From Pyropia yezoensis (Eukaryota; Rhodophyta; Bangiophyceae; Bangiales; Bangiaceae): a DNA stretch of 64,000 bases. Shown in pieces: positions 1 to 10,798 of this stretch (positions within the stretch are counted from its first letter, which is position 1; each line of letters begins with the position of its first letter). The translations under genes and the position numbers were made by a program. Location: positions 35,626,894 through 35,690,893 of the forward strand of contig CM020618.1 of NCBI GenBank assembly GCA_009829735.1, in the 5' to 3' direction. A model generated the notes under the pieces. That model ran no database searches. It was not told the DNA's origin and saw nothing but the letters and a program-made list of their open reading frames with translations.

Positions 1-1
1 G

Positions 2-529
2 TCCCTCAAGGTCTTCCCCACGGAGCGGGACTTTTTGGCGTCCGCACCGGACCAAGGGTGCCAGACCAAGATGCTGCTCGGTCACTACTGCAACCATCCC
101 ATGAGCCTCAACGCGAGCCACGTGAACAAGGCGCAAAGCGTCCTCAACGCCATGCGGTTCGTGGGCATCTCTGACTACTTTGACCTCAGCGTGGAGCTCT
201 TCCACGCCACTTTTGGTGGACAGGACCATCCATCCGAGCACTCGAACAACCGGCCGGGGCGGGTCAACAAGGCTGCCTGGAAGGCCAAGGCTGCGGCCAT
301 GGCCGATGGCACACAAGAAATGGAGTACGAGGTCGTCCAGTGGAATGCTGGGCGCAATGCGACGTACCCCGTTGACGACGTCGAGGAGCAGGTGTTTGGG
401 TTGGCGGTGGAGCGCTTCCGGGCGGACCTGGCGCTGTACCTGCCCCACCGCGTGAAGTGGGTGAAGCCCTATACGCCGCTGCTGTCATCGAACGAGAGTG
501 TCAATGCGAGCCGTGACCTGGCCGCGTGA
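2..529 (+). CDS. 3' part of a sulfotransferase-like protein
   Basis: The frame is open from the window edge to a TGA at 527-529, so only the C-terminal 175 residues are seen and the start lies upstream. The stretch 'FVGISDYFDLSVELFHATFG' recalls the late region of Golgi carbohydrate sulfotransferases of the Sulfotransfer_2 type, where a conserved 'VGLTE.(F/W)..S..LFH' segment follows the catalytic core. The PAPS-binding loops would be upstream and cannot be checked. Members of that family move sulfate from PAPS to polysaccharide or glycan hydroxyls in the Golgi lumen, which would suit an alga making sulfated galactans. Family assignment is by motif memory only. Confidence 0.55.
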   Translation, partial: SLKVFPTERDFLASAPDQGCQTKMLLGHYCNHPMSLNASHVNKAQSVLNAMRFVGISDYFDLSVELFHATFGGQDHPSEHSNNRPGRVNKAAWKAKAAAMADGTQEMEYEVVQWNAGRNATYPVDDVEEQVFGLAVERFRADLALYLPHRVKWVKPYTPLLSSNESVNASRDLAA

Positions 530-1035
530 TTCATCTCGCACATGAGAGCTCGAGATGTGGTGTTCCTTCGTATCACTGTGAGACAAAAAATACGTGCAAA
601 AACCATACCCTCCCGCCCGCGTAAGAAAACAAACGCGAAAAACCCAACAACAAAAGGCGTGACAAAAAAAGTCAAGAAGCTACAACCCGGTTGTCGTGCG
701 CACCGGGGACGTCCCGGGGCGGTCGCCTGACGCGGCGGCGCACTCTTTTGACGACACGCTCCATGCCTTACCGGTTGGAAGTAGGCCGAAGTTTGGCTGT
801 CGAAACACGGCTGTATCCTGGTCGGACCTCGGCTGTTTGTACCTACGGTGCACACTCGAAGCCACACACCACTCGCAGCCAACCGCACCTGTATGCCACT
901 TGAGAGTCCATTGGGCAATCAAGCTGGACAGGTCGTTTGCCAGCAGGATACAGGAACGACTCAAGAGAAAACCCAGTTACTGTCACTTCGTCATGCTACA
1001 ACCACGTACGCCCGCGCCTGCACCACGCCCCCCGC
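530..1035. other. intergenic spacer
   Basis: Lies between two convergent genes. An A-rich stretch at about 585-680 (many aaaa tracts) is probably 3' UTR of the sulfotransferase-like gene. No coding region or RNA gene is recognisable. Confidence 0.5.
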
Positions 1036-2795
1036 TCACTGGAGAACCAGCTTGTGGTCGTAAAAGCGATAGAAGAGCATGTCCTGCTCCCACACAGAGG
1101 TCTCCCCGCCGCCGCTCGTGGCCACAATCTTCAGCGAAAACCGCCGATTAATCCGAAAGTCCGACCAGCCCACCTCCGGCGCCCACGCACGGAAGGGGGC
1201 TTCAAAGGTGGTGGTAATGAGCTTGCCGTCCACCCAAAACTCGACCGACCGCACGTCGCCATAAAGCTCTGCCAGGATGTTGACCGCTGTGATCCGCCAC
1301 ACGTTGACGGGCAGGAACCCTGCACGGATGGGAGCCAACACCCCCGGGCCCGCCGTGCCCGCACGCTCCACGAGCACCTGCCGCATGCTGAGCCGCTTGG
1401 ACACAACCTTGTGGAAGAAGGTCGGGGCGATCATCTTCTTGGAACACCGCCGGGTCTTGGAATCGCACGCCCGCGCAAAGATGGTCACTGGCACGTCGTC
1501 GGGTATGTTCGTCCACGCACGCGCGCGGCCTTTGCTGTCCTTGCCCGTCAGGAAGTAGGGTCCGTACCCACTTTGCGTGCTGACCTTGATACCCGCCACG
1601 TACCACTCGACCATATCCGCCACGCCCTTGGTGGTGGCCGCCACAGACAGGGCAGGCAAGTGGTGCTTGTTGATGCGGGGATAGGGCATGACGAGCGACA
1701 TGCTCCTGTTGCGCCACACCAGCCACATGGACAGCTCATCAACACCAGGGTAGCCAGACGGCGGACGCGACGCGCGCTTCTGAATTTCGACAAGCGGCGC
1801 GGAGTAAATCACGGTCGGCTCATCGCGGCCGCCGCGAAAGCCCTTGGGCAGCCGCACCTCTGCCTTGCCACACTGCAGGCCACGGGCTTCGTACGGGCAT
1901 GCGCCAATGCGGTCCACCGATGCCAAGCAGCCAGCGGTAGACGCGATGGTGGTGTTGATGCCCGACTGGAACGTCGCTTGGTAGGCTTCGGCAACCTCGT
2001 TGCCGCCCGAGATGCGAATGTAGGAGCAGTCAAAGTAGTCCCCAAACTGCCCGTGCAGGCCACCGCCGTACCAAACCCAGGAGAGCACATCTGTGGGGAG
2101 AGAATCCAAGCACCAAGGCCAGCAAAACATTCAGGGGTACAACGCAGTCAGCGAGAAGAAATACCATCAAAAGCATCCTCAGGGTAAGACGAGCCGTCCC
2201 ACCCCTGTTCCAGAGCAGTTCCTGGACCGCGACCGCCCCAGTAGTGCAAAAGCCGACCCCCCCGCCCACAGCACAACAACGTACAGTCGCCATCTGGATA
2301 CACGTCTGGCACGGTCACAGTCTGCCGAAACGCCGAATTCTGCCTGTCCACCGCGCAGTCCCGAGCGCGCTCGACCTCCCCATTGCACTCGTGGCGGTCA
2401 CTGACCCAGCATGAGTGCATAAACGCCGCCTGGTGGTGTGCCCACTTGTTGTGCATCTGCGAGACGGGGACCAGCGCCCAGCGGACAAAGCCCCCTTCAT
2501 GGTTGTTGCGTGCATACGTGACGCTGTAGCGGCCGCCGCGCGCCCACACCGCCGCGGGCTTGGACGGGCTCGTCTCAGGATCGATATCCACGTTGGGGCA
2601 CGGCCCGGGGCAGTAGCGCACCCACAGGTCTTCATGACCGCCTATGCGGCAGCCTTGCATGCGCGACATGGAGCGAGGGTAGGTGAGGTACGAGTGCGCC
2701 GCCGCGGGGGGGGGGGGAGGAAGCACCACCGCCATTAGCAGCGCCGCCACCAGTACCCGCGGCAGGCGGGGCCAGCCGCACTTCTGCGGGGCCAT
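1036..2795 (-). CDS. secreted LPMO-like (chitin-binding type-4-like) protein, two exons
   Basis: Exon 1 is 2795-2285 and exon 2 is 2090-1036, joined across a 194-bp intron with donor GTACGT and acceptor TCTCCCCACAG. Splicing makes 'YPDGDY|VLSWVWYGGG' continuous, which neither exon encodes alone, and gives 521 residues. The ATG at 2795 starts a signal peptide (basic start, hydrophobic LVAALLMAVVL, then prolines) with a predicted cut after AAA, leaving His34 as mature N-terminus. An N-terminal His is one half of the copper 'histidine brace' of lytic polysaccharide monooxygenases. A candidate second His lies in 'NNHEGGFVRWALVP'. Cysteines are many in residues 34-200. The C-terminal 300 residues have no family I recognise. 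A G run at 2706-2717 encodes the poly-Pro part of the signal, a likely spot for sequence error. Confidence 0.7.
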
Positions 2796-4257
2796 CCTGG
2801 CCAACGAGGTTGGGGGAGGATGCGACCGAGGCGGGCGGGGGCGGGTGGGTGGATGACGAGACCGGGCTGTCGGCTGCGCCAGGGCGCAGCGCGCGGCAGC
2901 AACGACGGTAGACGGTAACAGAGGGGAGGCAGCGCCTCGTCCAATGCACACAGAAGCCGCACCGCGACCACGATCACGACGACGACGACCACCAACAGCG
3001 GACACGGGCGGAGCTGGGGATCCCGCTCCTGGTCGTAAAGCGCCGACGACGCTACTGGGAACGCGGCAGGCAGGTCGGTCCAGCGCACTCGCCCACCGCT
3101 TTACGTGACCCTCGCACCGGCCGAAGGGGGGGGGGGGCGCATGCGAGCGCGGCCGCCGCACTGGCGGAAAGGGTTCGGCCCGTGTGGCCGCCGCGGCCGC
3201 CGCCAGCCACCTCAGAAGGGGCCCGCCACCAGCGCACATCCCCCCACCCCCCCACCACCACCACCCCCCGGCCGCGTCAACCGACAGACTTGCCCTCTCC
3301 CCGGCACGGCGCTCCCCCAACCTGCTCAACCGCCGCCCACCGCCGCCGCCAGTACCGTGACCGCCGCGCCACTGCCGTGGCGGGGGACCTCATGGGGCCT
3401 CGCCACCGCCGTGGCCGCGCCACGCTGGCCGAGCCGCCGCCCCGACGCGGCCGCCCGCCCCACCCGACCCGAGCATTTCCCCGCCCCCGCCCCCCCGACG
3501 GTTGCCATGCCACAAGAGGCGTCCACACACCCGCCGCGGGGTGGAGGCGATCACGACGACACGGCAGCAGCAGCAGCAGCCGTGGCCAGCAACAGCAGCA
3601 GCACGTACCCGGGGGGGTTGGGGGGGGATGAAGAGACGGCAGCGGTAGACAGCGCCGGCAGGATGGCGGCGGCCTGCGCTCACTCGCAGGGGGGGGCGGC
3701 GACGAGTGCAAGGCGGGTGCCGCGGGAGCCACCGCGGCCGCTGGCGGTGCCAGCGTGCCCGTGTCTCGCTGCCCGCCCACAACACGGCGAGGAGGGGGAC
3801 GAAGGGGGGGGAGGGGGTGGCGCGGGGGGAGCAGGGGGGAGCCCCTAACGTGGCGCCACCATTGTCGAGTACAACCACCACTGCTCATGAGGCCGCGCGG
3901 CGGGACGGGGCCGTCGACGGCAGTCGGCAGGGGCACCGAGTCGGCGACCTGTCGACACGGCCGAGCTCCCCCCGCACAAGTCGACCGGGGCGGAAGAATT
4001 TGGCGGACAGCTCCAAAGGCGAATGTGCCTGAATATGCGGATTTGACGGACAGTGAGTGTTCGCGCCAATGGGGACAATGGATGATCTCCCGCCTCACGG
4101 ACCGTGGACGAGGCCCGCGCGACTGCGGCTGCAGCCGTCTCTCCTTGCGCAACCGTCGCCTGTCTGCCTCGGCCCGCCCACTCTCCTTGCAGGCGCCGGC
4201 CGCCTGTTTCACCCTCCCTGCTGCTGAGACAGCCGTGGCGGCGCCCTTCCGGCGCCG
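2796..4257. other. GC-rich intergenic spacer
   Basis: Separates the divergent LPMO-like and GST genes, so it should hold both promoters. It is dominated by CCG/CGG and C or G homopolymers. Open frames exist on both strands because stop codons are rare at this GC content. I see no protein family in any of them. Confidence 0.5.
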
Positions 4258-4986
4258 ATGGCGTTCCTACCGTCGGCCGCCCCACCCGCCCCCGCCCGCT
4301 CTTCCGCCCCCTGCTGCCCGTACCGTCGGCCGTCGCTGCGTCCCCGCCGCGCTCGTCTTCACATGAAAGGCCGTCGCAACGACGGCGGCGGCGGTGGCGG
4401 TGGCGGCGGCAGCGGCGGCGGCGGCGGCGGCGGCGGGGTCATCCCCCCCCCCACCGCCTGGCCAACTCCCGCGGGCCCGGCGCTGCAGCTCCTCACCGCC
4501 GCCCCCTGCCCGTACGCACAACGGGTGGTCCTGGCGTTGGCCGCCGCGGGCCTCCCCTACACGTCCACCCCCATTTCCCTCTACGGGGCAGGCGGCAAGC
4601 CCGCCTGGTTCACCGCCCTCCACCCGCCTGGCACCGTACCGGTGCTGCTGGTGTACCCCCCCCCGGCAGGGGGGCCTGCTGCCGAGGCGGCGCGGCGGCG
4701 GGGGCGGGGGCGGGCACCCCCCGCGGTCGTGGTGGGCTCTCAACAGGCCCTCACCTACCTGCGCGACGCCCACGGCGCCGGCGCGTGCACCGACGCCGCG
4801 TCCACGGCGGCGGCGGACGGGTGGCGGGCGTGGGTGGATGATCGGCTGGCGCCCGCGGGCCGCGAGGCGGTGGAAGGAGGCCCGCTGGACGGGGGGCGGA
4901 GGGGCGGCAGTGATGTTCCCCTCAGCCTGGCCACGGAGCTCGACTGGGCCGACGCGTCGCTGAGCAGCCGCCCCGAAGGCGGGGGT

Positions 4987-5018
<32 letters not shown>

Positions 5019-5271
5019 CAGCGGCGGCAGCGGTGGTGGTGGTGGTGGTGGTGGTGGTGGTGGTGGTGGTGACGGCAGCGGCGGCAGTGGGCCGCTCGTT
5101 GGCGACGCCTGGTCGGCCGCCGACGCGGCGGTGGTGCCGTTTTTGTTGCGCCTCGACGAGGTCGTCGGGCTGGCGCCCCGCTGGCCAGCGGTGGCGGCGT
5201 ACGTCGCGTGGGCACGGACCGTGCCGGCCGTGCGGGACACGTGGATGACCGGCTGGTGGTGGTGGTGGTGA
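4258..5271 (+). CDS. glutathione S-transferase family protein (Cys-type active site)
   Basis: The ATG at 4258 opens a 337-residue frame. Residues 1-60 are Ala/Pro/Arg-rich followed by poly-Gly and could be a plastid transit peptide. The thioredoxin-fold half starts near residue 75 and carries 'APCPYAQRVVLALAAAGLPY', with Cys84 in the CPYAQR motif typical of omega, lambda and DHAR-like GSTs. 'PPGTVPVLLV' matches the cis-Pro strand and a downstream 'GSQQALTYLRD' the glutathione-contacting SNAIL/TRAIL-like helix. The C-terminal helical half has 'WSAADAAVVPFLLRLDEVV' and 'RWPAVAAYVAWARTVPAVRDTW'. A Gly/Ser low-complexity insert interrupts the helical half. The last residues are WWWWW from a (TGG)n repeat. 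Such Cys-type GSTs catalyse thiol transfer or reduction rather than classic conjugation. Class is not resolvable here. Confidence 0.85.
4980..5074. repeat. trinucleotide repeat inside the GST gene
   Basis: A (GGCAGC)n-type stretch is followed by an uninterrupted (GGT)n run at about 5033-5069. Together they encode a Gly/Ser tract in the C-terminal half of the protein. Length is likely to vary between strains. Confidence 0.9.
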
Positions 5272-7476
5272 ATGTGGGGGGGGTGCGCGTCACCGTGTAT
5301 GGTGCATAGGGGAGCCAGCCGGTGCTACGGGGCTGCGCGCGGGGCGGGGCGCGTCCTGACTGTTTTGTGGCTTGTGGCGTGGCGCCATGGACAGTCAGCG
5401 GCCCCCTCCATGGCCCTCTCCATGGCTGGTTTCACTACGCTGGTTGGGTCTCTGTTGTCTGTGTGCTCTCCACAGCTGTGTAAAACACATAGCGCGCTGC
5501 CGGGGATCCCTCGCTCCTGGCATGGGTGGTGGGGACCCCGGACTGTGTCCGAAAAATATATTGTACAAAGTTTTAATGAAAGCGCGTTCGCGAAAACACC
5601 CTACATACAGGGTTGTTATTTTTCAAGAAGCCATCGATCGTTAGTAAAATTCTGCGGTAAAGATCAAAATTATCAAATGATAACTGTCGCCACGTTTTAT
5701 GACACGTGTTTCAAACAGAAGCCCAGGCCGACTGGAGATGGCTGACCTTGTCCGTGGTGACGAGGATGGGCCTGATGGTGACTGCGACCGCCCCCCCGAC
5801 AATCACACAAACGTACCGCCCTTGTTCTCAGCCGATGATGGGCGCATCGCCTTCAGGGAGGTTGCCACTCGCACGGCGTCGGGCCTCGCCGCCCTCGCGC
5901 GGAATGCAGCCTGTTCGCCGAGGTGGCCTTCGATGCGCGGGACAACGTCGGCGGTGGAAAGGACGCCAACATCGGTGGCGACCATGTAGCTGAGAGGCAC
6001 CTCCTCGCCTTCTCTGCGAAGTGCCTTCGAGTGGAGGACAGGATGCGTGTCACAGGTGCCTGTCGCCGCCACGGTGGTCGCGCTCATGGCTATCGCGTCT
6101 TTCCGGTGGAGCACGATGGCTCAACGGAGGGCTCACACGGATCCAGGGACACGTAGTCGACCGTTTGGTAATTATGAACACGCAGCCTCGTGATCGTATC
6201 GTTTCGCGATAATTCACTCAATAATTTTGACATGATGATTATGACCTCTCAACCCTGCCTACATAGCCTTGGATTTTTTTCTTAGTTATGTTCACAAAAA
6301 CGAGTCAGCACTCTCCCAAAACATCGCTTCGGGCTGGTCCACGCACCCGCCCGACCTGCCCTCGGACATGGTGGGGTGGCTGTGGGAGCGGCGCGCACCA
6401 AGCCGGGGCGCGGCGGCCGCTATGTACATACATGGGGGACGGCACGGCCGCCCGAAGGAGGCGGCGGCGCCACCACTGGCGGAAAGGCGGCGCAGCTACT
6501 GGTGGTGGGGCGACGCGGCTGCTGATGGAGGGGCGGCGTGGACGCTGGAGGGTGGTGGCGGGGTGGCCGGCGGGGGGCCCACCGCATGGGGGCTGCCCGG
6601 CTGATGACGAGGGTACACCCGTGTAGCAGCTGGTAGCGGACTGAGGGCGGCGAGCACGGCGAGGGTCAGAGGCTCGGTAGGATTATGGCGTTTTTGTTGC
6701 ACCAGCTGCATGTCATCTTCATCAAGTGGCAAGAGACTTCACTCCAAAAAGAAGAGCATCAACGAACAAGAAACCGCCAGCAACCCCTGCCTCAACGCAA
6801 GTCACACGCACGACCAACTACCCCACACGCCACTCACCAACGGACATGCTATAATACCCCGCGCCCCGCCAGCACCGCACCGCGCCTCAAGCGCCACCCC
6901 TCTCCGCCACCAGCAGCCGTCCCGCCGCACACTGCCGCCGCCCGCTACCACCAGCGGCAGCACAAGCTCCCAACGTGCTGCACAACGCCGCCAGTGCACA
7001 TTCCCCCCAGGTAGAAGACGTCCCGCACCCCCCCGCCAGCACTCGTCCTCCACCAGCAGGCGCCCCTCTCCCCCGCCAGCAGCCAAGCCCCAGCAGAGCA
7101 GCCGCCACCATCTGCCAGCGCCCGCCCCCCCCACCATCCGCCGCCCCGCCCCTACCAGCAGCCCTCCGCCCACCGCGCCACCAGCAGCGGCCCCCAATAG
7201 CAGGCGCCTCGCGCCCCCTTCATCAGCCGCCTCCACGCACAGAATCCCCACCCCCACCAACAGCCGCCGCCCCCCCCCATGAGCCCCGCCCCCGCCAGCA
7301 ACCCGCCCACCCCAGCCAGCAGCTGCCTCCCCCCCCGACAGCGTGCCGCCGCACCCCCGCGTCAGCAGCCACGCTGCCTCCCCCAAGTGGCTGCGTCTCA
7401 CCCGCCCGCTGCAGCCCCGCCCCCGCCAGCAGACGCCCCACTCCCGCCAGCAGCCGCCAGCGACGGCCCCGCCCCC

Positions 7477-7566
7477 CCACCAGCAGCGGCCCCGCCCCAC
7501 CACCAGCAGCGGCCCCGCCCCACCACCAGCAGCGGCCCCGCCCCCCCACCAGCAGCGGCCCCGCCG
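7477..7566. repeat. 23-bp tandem repeat, about four copies
   Basis: The core CAGCAGCGGCCCCGCCC recurs at 7481, 7504, 7527 and 7550, a period of 23 bp, with one or two C insertions between copies. Confidence 0.8.
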
Positions 7567-9014
7567 CCCCCCCCCCCCAAACGGCCGCGCCGCTTCCCTC
7601 ACTGCGGCCGCCGCCCCTCCACGCTGGCAGCCGCTCCGCCTCCCCGATGGCAGCTGCCCCGCCCCCATCAGCTGGCGGTCGCGTCGCCCCCCCCCCAGCC
7701 GCCACGGCCCTTCGCCAGCCGCCAACCCACCGGCTCCCCTCAGCGGCCTTGCCGCCCCCCGCCCAGCGGCCGCCGCCCCCGCGCCAGCAGTCGCCCCGCC
7801 TCTCCGCCAGCAGGCGCAGTGCTGCCTCCACCCATGGCCCGCCGCAGCAGCGGCCCAGCCTCCCCGCGAGCTGCCGCGCCGCCACGCCGCCAGCAGCGGC
7901 GCTGCCCCCCCCCCCCAGAGGCTGCGGCGCCCCCGCCAGCTGCAGTCCCGCCAGCGCCAGCAACCGCCGCGGCCTGGCAAGCAGCCACAGCCCCCCCAAC
8001 AACAGCCACTCCACTGGCGCCAGGAGCGGACCCCGCCTCTGGAGCCCACCCCCTGCTCCCACCTGCCGCCCCCCCCGGCAAGCAGACCTCCCGCCCCGGT
8101 GGCGGTCGGCCCCGCCGCAGGTCTCTTGCGGCCTGTCGACGCCCGCCCGCCCCCGGTCACTGGCGGCCTCTCCCGGCCGCCCTGGCTCGCCCTCCACCTC
8201 CCCGCGGTGGCTGGAGGAGGCGGCGATGGATAAGCGGGGGGGGGGGGGAGATTCCGCCGCCGCCGCCTCGCCGCCGCCACCATCGCCACACCGCCCCCGC
8301 TGCCGAAAGGGACGGGGGGGGAGGGGGGAGTGCTAATCACGCTGGCATGTGGTGGGATGGCCGCCGCAGCCGCCGCGGTGGCCGTCGCCGGCGGGCCGGG
8401 GTGGTCACACACCGCGAGCGCCGCGGCGGCGCTGCATGCAGCAAGGCGCGGCATTAGCGCTACCGCCGCCGCCGCCGCCACCGCCGCAGCCGCCGTCACC
8501 ACCGGCGTGGCCGCCACCCGGCCGGCGGGACCGCCTCCGCTGGCGTCGCCAACAGCCGCCAAGGCAGGGACGTGACCACCCCCTATGGGGCGGTGCGGGC
8601 AGGTGGTAACGCCGTCGCCGCTGCCGCTGACGCCGGCCACCCCGCCCGCGCCCCCATTCCACGACAACCGGGGGGGTGGCGACTCCGGGGGGGGGGTCAA
8701 CGACGGCGCCGACGACGCCAACCCCAGTACCCAAAGAGCCGTCATCGTCGTCCACCCCCCGCCAAAAACTACGCCCCGCCACCGCTTCCCCACCGAACCC
8801 TCAAGGCCGTCACCGACCTCTTGTCTCGCCGCCCAAACGCCGCCGCCGCTGCTCCGCTCCTTCACCCAAACGCTCTTCACGCCGTCTCGACCTTGCCGCC
8901 CCCGCTCGCCCAAAGCCGTCGCCGCCGCCGCCACCGTTGTGCCCTCCCCCCCCCACAGCATGGTAGCCGCCCCTGTCCTATAGTCGTCGACGTCCTCGTC
9001 CTCGACGACGCTGT

Positions 9015-9190
9015 TGCCACCGACCGTCGCCGCCGCCGTCTTTGTCGCCGCCGCTGCCGTCACCGTCGCCACAACCGTCGCCACTGTCGCCGTCGCCGTC
9101 GCCATCGCCGTCGCTGCCACCGCCGTCGTCGTCGCCGTCACCGCCGTCGCCGCCGTTGCTGCCGTTGACGTCGGCGCCATCGTCGCCCGT
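9015..9190. repeat. degenerate (GTCGCC)n microsatellite
   Basis: About 175 bp of imperfect GTCGCC and GCC units on the + strand. It reads as poly Ala/Val or poly Pro/Ser in different frames and explains the long ORFs there. Confidence 0.85.
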
Positions 9191-9979
9191 GCCGCTGCCA
9201 CCTACCAGACCCCGCTCGAGCACCACCCGCGTCGCCGCCTCCGACCCGACGACCCCCCCATCCGAACAAGGCGCCCTGTCCTCCCCGCTCCCCTCCCCGG
9301 TGAACGGTCGCCGCCAGGCAGGTGGGTAGGCGAGGAGGCGGGCAGGCGGGGAGGTGGGCGTGGGGGTGGGCGGTCGGACAGGGGGGTGCGCAGGCGAGCG
9401 GGGGGAGGCGGGTCAAGAGACGCGGCGGCACAGAGGGATGTGGGTCGTCGCTTGCGTTCGAGCGACCCTCCCAGGATGGGCCAGCAGAAGCTGTTTCTTG
9501 CCAACTACACGACAAATACCCCCTCGCGCCCTGTCGAATGCAGGCAAGATAGCCGTTTCCAGCCCGTCTGAGACAGACCGATTGCGTTTCCAGCGATCTG
9601 AACGAGGAGAAATCGACGAGAATCACGTGTAGCCCCGTCCCGCCCGAACACGACGTCCATCGCGCATAAAAACAAGACAGCACGGAGCGCTAGCACACGA
9701 AACGTGAATGAGAGCAACAAAACAACAACAAGAGAAGCTCATAGCTTGCCACAGCAGCGGTTTTTCATCCCATGGCCAAGTACTCCCGCGTGTGCACTGG
9801 CCGAAAAAGAATTTATAAGAGGTCCACGGGGTGTGTCGTTTTTTTGGTGGCCAGTTTTTCTGGTTGCCATTTTTGGTGGGCCATGTACCACACTTTACAA
9901 TGTTGAGTAGTACCCTAACCTAAAGGCTAGGGAATAATGGCATTTTTATATTACATATTTCATGTATTTCTAGCAAGAC

Positions 9980-10766
9980 ATGGCTGCATCCTGGCACATC
10001 TTCCCGCGCTCGCTTGCACCCGCACGCTTGGCGCCAAAACCGAGTGGCCGACCACCCCGTTGGCCTGTTACCGCTCTGCTGTGGCCACCCCATCGGCCGT
10101 CTGCGGCCGCATCTCCATCCGCTGCACGCTCCGTCTACACCCGCAACCCCGTCTGTACCGCCTGCGTCCACCTCTACACCGGCTTCTACCCCCCGCCGTG
10201 TGACAGAGCGCTAGTCATTGTCATCCCTCCCCAGCCGCGGAAGGCTCCCTGCCCGGCGGGTACGGGCTCTTTGGGGGGCATGGACGCCCCCTGCTCGGGC
10301 GCCTCGAGCGGCAGCCGCCCCACCTCTGATGATAGTGACGGCGGTGACGGCTGCCGCGTGCCCGCCGTGGCCCCATGGGCGGCCATCCCCCCGGGCGGGG
10401 CGCTGCGTCGGCGGCTGACGGCGGCGACCGGCCTGGACGCGTGGGCGTCTGTGCGGCGCGTCCGCAAGCGCCCCCGCCCAGAAGAGGGTGGCCCCGCGGG
10501 GGGCGGTGGGGGCACCGCCGGGGGCACCGCCAGCGCAGGTGGTGGTGGTGCGGCTGTGGATGCCCCCCCCACGTCTGAGGACGGGGAGGAGGGGGGCTCA
10601 TCGGACGCTGATCTCGGCGTCGACGGCGGGGGGGCGGTCCCCGAGGAGCTGCCCCCGGGGGCGGAGCAGCTCATCTTCACGGGCCGCAAGAGGGCGCCCA
10701 AACGCAAGTCCCGCCTCGCCCGCCCGCTGACGGCCATGCCTGGCTACCGCCGCCGGTCGGGGCGGC

Positions 10767-10798
<32 letters not shown>

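Larger units (their letters stand above)
5272..9979. other. long gene-free spacer with low-complexity DNA
   Basis: 5,540-5,720 and 6,170-6,300 are AT-richer than the rest and look like ordinary intergenic DNA. 6,800-9,200 is extreme Pro/Ala/Gly-encoding low-complexity DNA, open in nearly every frame on both strands, so its long ORFs are not evidence of genes. 9,500-9,975 returns to normal composition and should contain the RecQ promoter. No protein family or RNA gene was recognised. Confidence 0.5.

Noticed and set aside
937..2187. 416-codon + strand ORF
   Set aside because: Lies opposite the spliced LPMO-like gene, runs through its intron and resembles nothing. A shadow of GC-rich coding DNA.
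5803..6114. - strand ORF of 103 codons with normal composition, overlapping a + strand ORF
   Set aside because: No recognisable motif; both strands are open, so neither can be preferred.
6802..9201. 799-codon - strand ORF and several long + strand Pro-rich ORFs
   Set aside because: The DNA is CCG/GTC repeat and homopolymer, open in almost every frame. No start context, domain or complexity supports a gene.
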